Positions 33,926 to 43,018 of a stretch of DNA of 64,000 bases are shown here, piece by piece (within the stretch, counting starts at the first letter, position 1; each line of letters begins with the position of its first letter). The DNA comes from Ferrovibrio sp964429465 (lineage in GTDB: Bacteria; Pseudomonadota; Alphaproteobacteria; Ferrovibrionales; Ferrovibrionaceae), in contig CAYSCA010000001.1 in assembly GCA_964429465.1 (NCBI GenBank), positions 1-64,000 on the forward strand, read 5' to 3'. A program made the position numbers and the translations under genes. A model generated the notes under the pieces. That model had not been told where the DNA came from, ran no database searches, and was given only the letters and a program-made list of their open reading frames with translations.

Positions 33926-34420
33926 ATGTTTGCGCGATGTCTGGGCGCCATGAATGCGCTCGGGACCATATGGATCTTTGCCCTTATGGTCCTCATCAAC
34001 AGCGATATCCTGGGGCGCGAGTTGTTTGCCGCTCCGGTGCGCGGTACCACCGAACTGATCGCCCTTTCGATTGTCGGCATCGTGTTCCTGCAGCTTGGCC
34101 ATACCCTGATGGTCGGCCGCATGACCCGGTCTGACATGTTTCTCGATACGTTGCTGCAGAAGGTGCCGCGGGCCGGCCGGCTGCTGCAGGGCGTTTTCCA
34201 TCTGGCCGGCGCCGTCCTGCTGGCGCTCGTCTTCTGGGGCAGCATCGCGCTGTTCCAGGAAGCCGTCGAAATCGGCGAGTATGTCGGTGCCATAGGTGAC
34301 TTCACCGCGCCGACCTGGCCGGTCCGGCTGCTGATCGTGATCGGTAGCGCCGCCACCGGCCTGCAGTATGTCATTCTTGCTGCGCGCGACTTCCATGCCA
34401 TCCTGACAGGTGAGCCGTGA
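33926..34420 (+). CDS. TRAP transporter small permease, DctQ family
   Basis: A 164-residue inner-membrane protein with four helices, typical of DctQ. NSDILGRELFAAPVRGTTEL is the conserved segment after the first helix. It supports the large permease and docks the binding protein. I chose ATG 33926, with AAGGTGG upstream; the earlier open frame overlaps the binding-protein gene. The gene ends in a GTGA overlap with the dctM-type gene. Confidence 0.9.
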   Translation: MFARCLGAMNALGTIWIFALMVLINSDILGRELFAAPVRGTTELIALSIVGIVFLQLGHTLMVGRMTRSDMFLDTLLQKVPRAGRLLQGVFHLAGAVLLALVFWGSIALFQEAVEIGEYVGAIGDFTAPTWPVRLLIVIGSAATGLQYVILAARDFHAILTGEP

Positions 34421-35730
34421 GCGGTCTCGAAATCGGTTTCCTCACCATCGCGGTCATGATGCTGATGATCTGGCTCGGCATGCATATCGCCGTAGCCCTG
34501 GCGCTGACCTCCTTCGGCGGTGTCTGGCTGCTGAAGGACAGTCCTGATGTCGCCATCAGCATGCTGGCGCAGGGCGCTTCGGATGCAATCGCCAGCCATG
34601 TCTTCGGCGTCGTGCCACTCTTCGTGCTGATGGGCTTCCTGGTGGCCATTGCCGATATCGGCAAGGATGCGTTCGAGGTCGCCAATCAGGGCCTGCGCCG
34701 TCTGCGCGGCGGTCTGGGAATGGCCACTGTGGTGGCGAATGCCATCTTCGCCGCCATCACCGGCATCAGCATCGCCTCGGCGGCCGTGTTCACGCGCGTC
34801 GCAGTGCCGGAAATGCTCCGCTACGGCTACAAGCCCGGCTTTGCCACCGGCGTGGTCGCCGGCTCGTCGGTACTGGGCATGCTGATCCCGCCCAGCCTGC
34901 TGATGATCCTCTACGGCTTTCTCGCCGAAGTATCGGTCGGCCACATGTTCATCGCCGGTATCGTGCCTGGCCTGCTGCTGGCGCTGCTCTACGCTTTCGG
35001 CATCGCTTTCATGGCGCGCGCAACGCCCGGCTATATCGGCGGCAGCCAGGATGGCGACAGGGGCGATCTGCCATTGATGGGCGGCCGCGAAATGGCGATC
35101 AAGCTGCTGCCGATCATCATCCTGGTCGCCGGCGTGCTGGGCGGCATCTATGCCGGATTCTTCACCGCAACCGACGCCGGCGCCGTGGGCGCGGCAGGCG
35201 CGCTGCTGATCGCCCTGTTCAAGCGCAAGCTGGACGGCGGCAAGCTGTGGCAGGTGATGGTCGAGACCGGCCATGTCACCGTCGCCGTGTCCTTCCTGAT
35301 CATCGGCGCCAGCCTGTACACCCGCATGCTGGCCCTTAGCGGCGTGCCGCAATTCCTGGTCGAGGAAATCGTCGCTGCGGGTTTTGGCCCCCTGAGCTTT
35401 CTGGCGATCTACATCCTGCTGGTCGTCGCGCTGGGCTGCTTCATCGATTCCAGCTCGATCCTGCTGATCGTCTTGCCGCTCATGCTGCCGATCGCCACCG
35501 GATTCGACATGAACCTGATCTGGTTCGGCATCGTCACCATCGTTGCCGTCGAGATCGGCCTGCTGACGCCGCCTTTCGGATTGAGCGTGTTCGTCATCAA
35601 GAGCACTCTGAACGATCCGCGCATAACTCTGCGTGACATCTTCCTGGGCGCGATGCCCTTCGCGGCGATCATGCTGCTGACGCTCGTCATGCTGGTCCTG
35701 TTTCCGAAACTGACCCTGGTCCTGCTATGA
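34417..35730 (+). CDS. TRAP transporter large permease, DctM family
   Basis: A 437-residue permease with about 12 helices, the sodium-driven channel subunit of the TRAP system. Conserved parts are GMHIAVALALTSFG, VPEMLRYGYKPGFATG and LGMLIPPSLLMILYG. The GTG start overlaps the TGA of the small permease gene, and the stop overlaps the ATG of the next SMP-30 gene (ATGA), so the entire run is translationally coupled. Confidence 0.94.
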   Translation: MSGLEIGFLTIAVMMLMIWLGMHIAVALALTSFGGVWLLKDSPDVAISMLAQGASDAIASHVFGVVPLFVLMGFLVAIADIGKDAFEVANQGLRRLRGGLGMATVVANAIFAAITGISIASAAVFTRVAVPEMLRYGYKPGFATGVVAGSSVLGMLIPPSLLMILYGFLAEVSVGHMFIAGIVPGLLLALLYAFGIAFMARATPGYIGGSQDGDRGDLPLMGGREMAIKLLPIIILVAGVLGGIYAGFFTATDAGAVGAAGALLIALFKRKLDGGKLWQVMVETGHVTVAVSFLIIGASLYTRMLALSGVPQFLVEEIVAAGFGPLSFLAIYILLVVALGCFIDSSSILLIVLPLMLPIATGFDMNLIWFGIVTIVAVEIGLLTPPFGLSVFVIKSTLNDPRITLRDIFLGAMPFAAIMLLTLVMLVLFPKLTLVLL

Positions 35731-36740
35731 ATCCCCTGAAAGGCTTTCGCATCGGGCGTGATGACCTGCAGTTCATCGGCAGCGGCCTGCAGCGGCCGGA
35801 ATGCATTCTTGCCGAGCCAGACGGAACGCTGTGGTCTGCGGATGCGCGCGGCGGCGTGGTGCGGATCGCCGCCGACGGCACCCAGACCCTGATCGCGCAG
35901 CAGGCCGACAACCGCTTCGCCGGCACGGCCGACCTCGCCAGGCGGTTTACCGAGGGCACCCTGCCGAACGGCCTCGCCTTCGCCCGCAACGGCGATTTCC
36001 TGATCGCCAATTTCGGCACCGACTGCCTCGAGGTGATGGATCGCGAAGGCCGCAGCCGCGTGCTCTACGACAGTATCGACGGCCAGCCGATCGGCAAGGT
36101 CAATTTCGTGTTGCGCGACTCGCAGGACCGCCTGTGGGTGACGGTCTCCACCCGCATCAAGAACTGGATGGAGGCGATCAATCCGGGCATTGCCGACGGC
36201 TTCATCGCGCTGGCAGACGAAAAGGGCCTGCGGATCGTGGCGGATGGCCTGCACTTCACCAATGAGGTGCGGCTCGATGCCCGGGAGGAATATCTCTATG
36301 CGGTCGAGACCTGCGGCCGGTGCATCACCCGTTTCAGGGTCGGCCATGATGGCAGCCTGACGAACCGGGAGGTCTTCGGGCCGCGCGATTTCGGACCTGC
36401 CGGCTTCCCTGATGGTTGCGCCTTCGACTCCTACGGCAATCTGTGGGTCACCCTGGTCATGGCGGAACGGCTGATCGCGCTGACGCCGGAGGGAGAATTG
36501 CTGACCATCTTCGATGACGGCCAGCCCGACAGGATTGCCGCCCTTGAAGCCGCCTACCAGGCCGGACAGGCCACCGCCGAACATATGATGGCGACCCGCA
36601 GCAGCATCACACCCTGGATGGCCAGCATCACCTTTGGCGGCCCCGACCTGCGCAACGCCTATATCGGAACATTGTTCGGCGACCGGATTCCTTACTTCCG
36701 CAGCCCGGTCGCCGGCCTGCCGATGATCCACTGGAGATAG
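35727..36740 (+). CDS. SMP-30/gluconolactonase/LRE family protein (2)
   Basis: A 337-residue beta-propeller lactonase, distinct from the one at 29319-30197. Metal-site elements are RPECILAEPDG (Glu), LPNGLAFARNGDFLIANFG, GKVNFVLRDSQDRLWV and FTNEVRLDAREEYLYAVE (Asn and Asp). It is longer than the first copy. Being translationally coupled to the transporter, it probably acts on the imported compound or its first oxidation product. Confidence 0.9.
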   Translation: MNPLKGFRIGRDDLQFIGSGLQRPECILAEPDGTLWSADARGGVVRIAADGTQTLIAQQADNRFAGTADLARRFTEGTLPNGLAFARNGDFLIANFGTDCLEVMDREGRSRVLYDSIDGQPIGKVNFVLRDSQDRLWVTVSTRIKNWMEAINPGIADGFIALADEKGLRIVADGLHFTNEVRLDAREEYLYAVETCGRCITRFRVGHDGSLTNREVFGPRDFGPAGFPDGCAFDSYGNLWVTLVMAERLIALTPEGELLTIFDDGQPDRIAALEAAYQAGQATAEHMMATRSSITPWMASITFGGPDLRNAYIGTLFGDRIPYFRSPVAGLPMIHWR

Positions 36741-36743
36741 CCC

Positions 36744-37322
36744 ATGCCCCGCCGCCCGCGTCGCATCGTCACCGGCCATGACAAGGCCGGCAAATCCGTG
36801 GTCGCCATGGATGCCGTGCTGGAACCGGCCATCGAACGGCCGGAAATCGGGGTAGCCTTCTTTGAACTCTGGAACACCACGGGAAGCCCGGCAATCGTCG
36901 ATAACGGGCCCGATCCGACCGGCCGCAAGCTGCAGATCGAACCGCCGAAGGGCGGCAGCGTGATCCGCTTCGTCGATTTCGGCCCGAAACAGGCGAATGC
37001 ACCGGCCATGACCCGCGAAATGGCCCAGGCCGCCTTCTCCCTGGTTGGCTCAGGCCATGCTTCCACCTGGAAGCCGGATTCACCGCATCCGATGATGCAT
37101 CGCACGGAATCGGTGGATTACGGCATTGTGGTGGAAGGCGAGATCACCCTGATCCTCGACGACGGCTCCGAAACCCACCTGCAGGCCGGCGATGTTGTCG
37201 TCCAGCGCGGCACCGATCACGCCTGGGAGAACCGCTCGACCACCAGGCCGGCCCGCATGGCTTTCATCCTGCTGGATGGTGCATTTTCGCCCGAGATCGC
37301 TAAGCTGATCAAAAAGCCCTGA
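36744..37322 (+). CDS. Cupin domain-containing protein
   Basis: A 192-residue protein with a C-terminal cupin barrel (about residues 105-185): MHRTESVDYGIVVEGEITL is cupin motif 1 and AGDVVVQRGTDHAWEN is motif 2, but motif 1 lacks the usual double His, leaving His, Glu and His as possible metal ligands. The N-terminal 100 residues form an extra region seen in similar proteins. It could be a dioxygenase, isomerase or sensor for the catabolic pathway. It lies 3 bp after the SMP-30 gene. Confidence 0.87.
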   Translation: MPRRPRRIVTGHDKAGKSVVAMDAVLEPAIERPEIGVAFFELWNTTGSPAIVDNGPDPTGRKLQIEPPKGGSVIRFVDFGPKQANAPAMTREMAQAAFSLVGSGHASTWKPDSPHPMMHRTESVDYGIVVEGEITLILDDGSETHLQAGDVVVQRGTDHAWENRSTTRPARMAFILLDGAFSPEIAKLIKKP

Positions 37323-37339
37323 CGTTCTCTGGAGGAATC

Positions 37340-39322
37340 ATGACCGCGCAACCTGCGCCCGCCCTGCTTTGGTCACCCACACCCGAGCGGATCAGCCGCA
37401 GCCAGATGCGCCGGTACATGGATTGGCTGGCGCGGGAGCGCGACCTTGAATTCGCCGACTACGACTCGCTGTGGCAGTGGTCGGTCACCGAGATCGATGC
37501 CTTCTGGGCATCGCTGTGGGATTATTTCGATATCAAGGCCTACAAGCCCTACAAAAGCATTCTGGCGAAGCGCGACATGCCCGGCGCGGAATGGTTCCCC
37601 GGCGCCGAGCTGAATTTCGTCGACCAGGTGCTGCGTCATGAAACCGACCGGCGGCCCGCCGTGCTCTACGCATCGGAGCAGCAAGCCCTGCAGGAGATGT
37701 CCTGGCGCAGCCTGCGTGAGCAGGTCGCCTCGGTTGCTGCCCATCTGCGCCAGCGTGGTATCCGGCGCGGCGACCGCGTTGTCGCTTTCGCGCCGAACAC
37801 GCCTGAAACGCTGGTTGCCTTCCTTGCCACCGTGAGCCTCGGCGCCGTCTGGTCGATCTGTTCGCCCGATATGGGCCTGAACGCGGTGCTCGACCGCTTC
37901 CGTCAGATCGAGCCCAAGGCGCTGTTTGCCGTGCCGTCCAGCAATTACGGCGGCAAGCACCATGACAAGGGCGAGGTGGTGACCGCGCTGATCGATTCGC
38001 TGCCCAGCGTCGCCGAGCTGATCCTGCTGCCTGGCAGCACAGCGCATCCCCTGCCGACCCGTCCGCATCTGGCGCGCTGGCCCGATATCGTCGCCCGCCC
38101 TGCCGAAATGCAGGTCGAGCCGGTGCCGTTCGATCACCCGCTCTGGATCGTCTATTCCTCCGGCACGACCGGCCTGCCGAAGCCGATCGTGCACGGCCAT
38201 GGCGGCATCGTCCTGGTGATCATGGCGATGATGGCGCTGCACAACGACATCGGCGCCGACGACATTTATCACTGGTATTCCAGCACCGGCTGGATCATGT
38301 GGAACGCGCAGATTTCCGGACTGCTGATCGGCGCCACGATCGCCATCTATGACGGCAGCCCGAGCTGGCCTGACTGGAATCGCCTCTGGTCCTTTGCGGG
38401 CGAAACCAAAGCCACATTCTTCGGCGCCGGCGCCGCCTTCTACGCCAATTGCCAGAAGGCCGGCGTCAACCCCCGGGACGTTGCCGATCTCTCCCGTCTG
38501 CGCAGCGTCGGCTCGACCGGCTCGCCGCTTTCGGAAGATTCCTATGCCTGGATCTACGATGAGCTGGGCCATGATATATGGCTGACCTCCATCTCCGGAG
38601 GCACCGATTTCGCCGGCGCCTTCGTGGCCGGCTGCGTCCTGCTGCCCGTCTATGCCGGCGAGATGCAATGTCGCTGCCTCGGCGCCGATATCCAGGCCTA
38701 TGACGACAATGGCAAGCCGTTGCAGGACGCCGTCGGCGAGCTGGTCTGTGTGTCGCCTATTCCGTCCATGCCGCTCTATCTCTGGAACGACAAGGATGGC
38801 GCCCGTTATCGCGACAGCTATTTCGACATGTATCCGGGCGTCTGGCGGCATGGCGACTGGATCCGCATCACGCCGCGTGGCGGCGCCGTCATCTACGGCC
38901 GGTCCGATGCCACCATCAACCGTCACGGGCTGCGGCTGGGTACCGCCGAGATCTACCGCGCAGTAGAGGAACTGCCCGAGATTCTCGACAGCCTGGTGGT
39001 CGACCTCGAGTATCTCGGCCGCCAGTCCTACATGCCGCTTTTCGTCGTGCTGCGCCCCGGCATCACGCTCGATACCGCACTGAAGGACCGTATCAACCAG
39101 GCCATCCGGAAGGCGGTATCGGCGCGCTTCGTGCCGAACGACATCTTCCAGGTGGCGGAAGTACCGCGCACGCTTTCGGGCAAGAAGCTGGAAGTTCCGG
39201 TCAAGAAGATCCTGCTCGGCCAGCCGGTCGAAAAGGTCTCCAACCCCGGCACCATGGCCAATCCGGGCAGCCTGTCCTGGTTCGTGGACTTTGCGCAGCA
39301 GCAGAAGGCCGGCGTCGCCTAG
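37340..39322 (+). CDS. Acetoacetate--CoA ligase
   Basis: A 660-residue acyl-adenylate-forming enzyme (AACS). The AMP-binding loop is VYSSGTTGLPKPIVHGHGG. Typical AACS stretches are TSISGGTDFAGAFV, GEMQCRCLGADIQAYD and MPLFVVLRPG, with the catalytic Lys in LSGKKLEVPVKKIL near the C terminus. It makes acetoacetyl-CoA from acetoacetate, ATP and CoA. A GGAGG precedes the ATG. As the last gene of the TRAP/SMP-30/cupin operon it implies that the pathway releases acetoacetate or a close 3-oxo acid. Confidence 0.94.
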   Translation: MTAQPAPALLWSPTPERISRSQMRRYMDWLARERDLEFADYDSLWQWSVTEIDAFWASLWDYFDIKAYKPYKSILAKRDMPGAEWFPGAELNFVDQVLRHETDRRPAVLYASEQQALQEMSWRSLREQVASVAAHLRQRGIRRGDRVVAFAPNTPETLVAFLATVSLGAVWSICSPDMGLNAVLDRFRQIEPKALFAVPSSNYGGKHHDKGEVVTALIDSLPSVAELILLPGSTAHPLPTRPHLARWPDIVARPAEMQVEPVPFDHPLWIVYSSGTTGLPKPIVHGHGGIVLVIMAMMALHNDIGADDIYHWYSSTGWIMWNAQISGLLIGATIAIYDGSPSWPDWNRLWSFAGETKATFFGAGAAFYANCQKAGVNPRDVADLSRLRSVGSTGSPLSEDSYAWIYDELGHDIWLTSISGGTDFAGAFVAGCVLLPVYAGEMQCRCLGADIQAYDDNGKPLQDAVGELVCVSPIPSMPLYLWNDKDGARYRDSYFDMYPGVWRHGDWIRITPRGGAVIYGRSDATINRHGLRLGTAEIYRAVEELPEILDSLVVDLEYLGRQSYMPLFVVLRPGITLDTALKDRINQAIRKAVSARFVPNDIFQVAEVPRTLSGKKLEVPVKKILLGQPVEKVSNPGTMANPGSLSWFVDFAQQQKAGVA

Positions 39323-40239
39323 GAAACCGCCAGCTGGGCCCGTCGCGCCAGTATGATCCCGATCAGCACCACGGCGCCGCCTGCCAGCTGCAGCGGCGCC
39401 AGCCCTTCGCCCAGCCAGAGCCAGCCGAAGAACGCGGCGGCAACCGGCTGGATCAACACGACCAGCGAGGAGAATGACGCCGGCAGGTGACCGAGGGCAT
39501 AGGCGATCAGGCCCTGCCCCAGCGCATGGCTGAGCCAGGCCAGGCCGAACAGGATCAGCCAGCCATTGAGACTCGCCGGCAGCAGACTCTCGTCCATCAG
39601 CCAGACGACCGGCAGCAGGGCCACCCCGGTGACCAGGCTCGACCAGAGCATCAGCTCCTGGGTGCCATGCCGCCCGCGCAGCTTGGCCACCGCAATCATG
39701 TAGGCGCCGTAGAAGACCGCAGTGGTGAAGGCCAGCATGTCGCCGAACACATGATCGCCGCCGATCTGCAGACTGGCGCCAACCAGCATCAGCGCGCCGC
39801 AGATGGCCACCGCCATGGCAAACAGGAATTTCGGGGTGATCCGCTCGCGCAGGATCAGCCAGGCCCCCACCGTGACGATCACCGGGGCGAAATTGCTGAG
39901 CAGGGTGGCATTGGCCACGCTCGTATACTTGATCGAGAGATGCCAGAAGAAGAGGTCACCCGCGAACAGCAGGCCGGGCAGCAAAATCAAGGCGAGTGGC
40001 GGGAAACCGCGGCCGGCAGGTTCGGCCTTCTGCCCCGGCGTGAAACGCCACCACAGCCAGAGCGGCGGTACCGCGAGAATTGTACGGTAAAAGCCGGTCG
40101 CCGTCGGTCCGACTTCCGAAATCCGTACAAAGATCGGTGAAAAGGCGATCGCCAGCGCGCCCAGGACAAGAGCTGCCAGAGCGAGACGCTGGCGGGCGGT
40201 CGGCCGGGTCGAGGCGACGTGAGGCGATGCGACGGACAT
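39319..40239 (-). CDS. DMT family transporter (EamA type)
   Basis: A 306-residue protein with ten membrane helices in two EamA repeats (IAFSPIFVRISEVGPTATGFYR in the first; SFSSLVVLIQPVAAAFFGWLW in the second). Members export amino acids and other metabolites. The convergent AACS gene shares its CTAG stop. It is divergent from the molybdenum hydroxylase gene. Confidence 0.9.
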   Translation of the reverse strand: MSVASPHVASTRPTARQRLALAALVLGALAIAFSPIFVRISEVGPTATGFYRTILAVPPLWLWWRFTPGQKAEPAGRGFPPLALILLPGLLFAGDLFFWHLSIKYTSVANATLLSNFAPVIVTVGAWLILRERITPKFLFAMAVAICGALMLVGASLQIGGDHVFGDMLAFTTAVFYGAYMIAVAKLRGRHGTQELMLWSSLVTGVALLPVVWLMDESLLPASLNGWLILFGLAWLSHALGQGLIAYALGHLPASFSSLVVLIQPVAAAFFGWLWLGEGLAPLQLAGGAVVLIGIILARRAQLAVS

Positions 40240-40363
40240 GGGGCAGGCTGGCTGTTGTTATGCTCCTCGGCATAAACCTGCCACCGCGTAAACTCAATCA
40301 TGACATTGGCCCTCGATTGTCCCTTCGGGTATACCTCATCCGGAATGCTCTCCGGGATTCGCC

Positions 40364-42628
40364 ATGGCCATTGACGATTCAGCGCGCCAGGTTTCGGCTG
40401 CGAAACGAGCACCGGCTCTGGCCGTCACCCGTCGCGGACTGCTCCGCCGCGGCGCTCTGTCGGCGGGCGGACTCCTGATCGGCATGCACCTGCCGTCGCC
40501 TGCCGCGGCGCAAAGCGCCGTGACCATGTCGATGGTCATCCGGATGAATGCCTGGCTGCATATCGGCCGCGACAACCGCGTTATCTTCCTGCTCGGCCGC
40601 TCGGAGATGGGTCAGGGCACGCATACCGGCCTCGCCACCCTGATTGCCGAGGAACTCGACGTCGATCCGCTGGCGGTGATTGTCCGCAATGCGCCGGTCG
40701 AGAAGGTCTACCGCAATACCTACATGGTCAAATCCATGCTGAGTGGCAACCAGGCCGACAGCTTGAGCGGCTTTCCGCTCTGGGCGCTGGAGCGGCTCGG
40801 GCGCGTCATCGGCCAGCAGGTGACCGGCGGCTCGACATCGCTGCGCGGCGGGTTTCACACCTTGCGCCTGGCAGGCGCCGAGGCCCGGCTGCGCCTCATC
40901 GAGGCGGCCGCCGCGAAATGGGGCATGCTGGCCCGCGATTGCGAGACGGCGAACGGCATCATCACGCATAAGCCGAGCGGCAGCACCCTTCCCTACGGCG
41001 CCGTGGCCGATGCCGCCGCCAAACTCGAGCCGCCGGAAAATGTGACCCTGAGGCCGCGCGGCAGCTGGCATCTGATCGGCAGATACGACAAGCGGGTCGA
41101 TACGCCCGCGAAGATCGACGGCAGCGCCGTCTTCGGCCTCGATGTCCGCGAGCAGAACCAGCTTTTCGCCGCCGTCCAGTGGGCGCCGCATTTCGGGGCG
41201 ACGCTGAAGTCGCTGAATCCCGACAAGACCTTGCAGCGCCCCGGCATCGAGGCCGTGGTGCCGCTGAAAGACGGCTTCGCCGTCGTGGCCGACAATTCCT
41301 GGCGCGCGATGCAGGCGCGCGATGCGGTTGCCGCCGAGTGGAATGAGGCGCCCGAACCCGGATTTGACGAGACTGTCCTGTGGAAGCGCTTTGGCGATGC
41401 GATCACCGGCGATGGCAGATCCGCGCACAGCACCGGCGATGTGGACAAGGCCCTGGGCGCCGCCGCCACGGTGATCGCGGCAGAATACCGCCTGCCCTTC
41501 CTGGCGCATGCGACCATGGAGCCGATGAATGCCACCGCCCGGCTCGGGGCCGACGGCCTCGATCTCTGGGCCCCCACTCAGGCCCAGGAGATGGCGCAGA
41601 AGGCGGCCGCCGAGGCGACCGGCCTGTCCCCCGACAGGGTCCGGGTCCACACCACCTATCTGGGCGGCGGCTTCGGCCGACGCGCCGAGGCCGATTTCGC
41701 CGAGGCCGCCGCGATTGTGGCCAAGGCCGTCACCGGCCGTGCCGTGCAGGTCATGTGGCCACGCGAAGAAGATATCCGCCGTGACTTCTACCGCCCCGCG
41801 GCCCTGCACCGGGTCAAGCTCGGACTGGATGCGGCCGGCAGGCTGACGGCGTGGAAGCACGATCTCGCCTCGCCGTCGATCATGAAGCGGATCTTTCCGC
41901 CGGTCACCTGGCTGGGTCCGGATGAGACCGCGATCGAAGGCTGCCTCGATGGCGCCTATGCCATCCCGAACACCGCGCTGAAATACGTCGCGGTGGAAAC
42001 GCCGGTTCCGGTCGGCTTCTGGCGTTCCGTCGGCCATTCCCATTCGGCATTCGTGAAGGAAAGCCTGATCGACGAGGCCGCCCTGGCCGCGAAGCAGGAC
42101 CCGGTCGAATTCCGCCGCGTCCTGCTGGCAGATCAGCCGAGGCACCGCGCCGTACTCGATCTCGCCGCGGCCAAGGCCGGCTGGGGCGAGCCCCTGCCGG
42201 ACGGCACCGGGCGAGGCATCGCCCTGCATCAGAGCTTCGGCACCATCGTCGCGGTCGTTGCCGAAGCGACGGTGACGGACGGCGAGGTGAAAATCGGCCA
42301 GGTCACCTGCGCCGCCGATGCGGGCATTATCGTCAATCCGGCCATCGTGACGGCACAGCTGACCGGTGGCATCCTGTTCGGCCTGACAGCGGCGCTATAC
42401 GGCCGCGTGACGCTGAAAAAGGCCGCCGTGCAGGAAAGCAATTTCCACGATTATCGCATGCTGGGCATGGCCGACGCGCCGCCGGTCAGCGTGCATCTGA
42501 TGTCGAGCGATGCGCCGCCGGGCGGCATCGGCGAACCGGGCGTGCCGCCGGCGGCGCCGGCGCTGGCCAATGCGATCTTTGCCGCTACCGGCAAGCGCCT
42601 GCGCCAGCTGCCGGTAAACCTGGCCTAA
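40364..42628 (+). CDS. Molybdopterin-binding xanthine dehydrogenase-family subunit (IorB-like), exported
   Basis: A 754-residue large subunit of the isoquinoline 1-oxidoreductase beta type. The N terminus has a twin-arginine-type signal (TRRGLLRRGALSAGGLLIG), so it should be folded with its cofactor and exported. Moco-binding stretches are LGRSEMGQGTHTGL, TYLGGGFGRRAEADF and the C-terminal Glu loop PPGGIGEPGVPP with the catalytic Glu. Such enzymes hydroxylate N-heterocycles or aldehydes and need a small 2Fe-2S subunit and often a cytochrome; neither gene is in the neighbourhood. The ATG is at 40364. Confidence 0.9.
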   Translation: MAIDDSARQVSAAKRAPALAVTRRGLLRRGALSAGGLLIGMHLPSPAAAQSAVTMSMVIRMNAWLHIGRDNRVIFLLGRSEMGQGTHTGLATLIAEELDVDPLAVIVRNAPVEKVYRNTYMVKSMLSGNQADSLSGFPLWALERLGRVIGQQVTGGSTSLRGGFHTLRLAGAEARLRLIEAAAAKWGMLARDCETANGIITHKPSGSTLPYGAVADAAAKLEPPENVTLRPRGSWHLIGRYDKRVDTPAKIDGSAVFGLDVREQNQLFAAVQWAPHFGATLKSLNPDKTLQRPGIEAVVPLKDGFAVVADNSWRAMQARDAVAAEWNEAPEPGFDETVLWKRFGDAITGDGRSAHSTGDVDKALGAAATVIAAEYRLPFLAHATMEPMNATARLGADGLDLWAPTQAQEMAQKAAAEATGLSPDRVRVHTTYLGGGFGRRAEADFAEAAAIVAKAVTGRAVQVMWPREEDIRRDFYRPAALHRVKLGLDAAGRLTAWKHDLASPSIMKRIFPPVTWLGPDETAIEGCLDGAYAIPNTALKYVAVETPVPVGFWRSVGHSHSAFVKESLIDEAALAAKQDPVEFRRVLLADQPRHRAVLDLAAAKAGWGEPLPDGTGRGIALHQSFGTIVAVVAEATVTDGEVKIGQVTCAADAGIIVNPAIVTAQLTGGILFGLTAALYGRVTLKKAAVQESNFHDYRMLGMADAPPVSVHLMSSDAPPGGIGEPGVPPAAPALANAIFAATGKRLRQLPVNLA

Positions 42629-43005
42629 GGGCAGGGTTTCAGCGTCACCGCCTGATCGACGGCGATGCCGGGAAAATAGCTGCCCAATGTGCGGCAGCCT
42701 TCCTGCCCCAGGCAGATATTCCAATCGCCGCCGGTGTAGGGCGATCGCGTCAGGATCAATTCCGGCTGCGGCGGCAGACTCGGCCGCCAGACCCAGAACC
42801 CGTCGCGCCACACGGCATCCGGCCCCGGATCCATGCCGGCGCCGCTGCTCTGCACGGCGGCCTGCTCGATCTGCAGCCCCCGGTCGGTCGCCCGCCAGGT
42901 CTCGCGCCATTCGGTCTTCTGCACCGAATGAATCCAGCGCAGGTCCGCCGTATCGGTGCCAAGCGCGACGATCGCCGCGCCCAGCGCCAGACAAAGCCCG
43001 CCCAT
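42625..43005 (-). CDS. DUF1850 domain-containing protein
   Basis: A 126-residue protein with an N-terminal helix or signal peptide (MGGLCLALGAAIVALG) and the DUF1850 core (RWIHSVQKTEWRETWRA, then ILTRSPYTGGDWNICLG). The family is nearly always encoded next to fused TRAP permeases of the TAXI type, as here, but its role is not established. ATG 43005 lies 13 bp after the permease stop. It is the last gene of the TAXI-TRAP operon. Confidence 0.85.
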   Translation of the reverse strand: MGGLCLALGAAIVALGTDTADLRWIHSVQKTEWRETWRATDRGLQIEQAAVQSSGAGMDPGPDAVWRDGFWVWRPSLPPQPELILTRSPYTGGDWNICLGQEGCRTLGSYFPGIAVDQAVTLKPCP

Positions 43006-43018
43006 CAGACGCCTGTCA

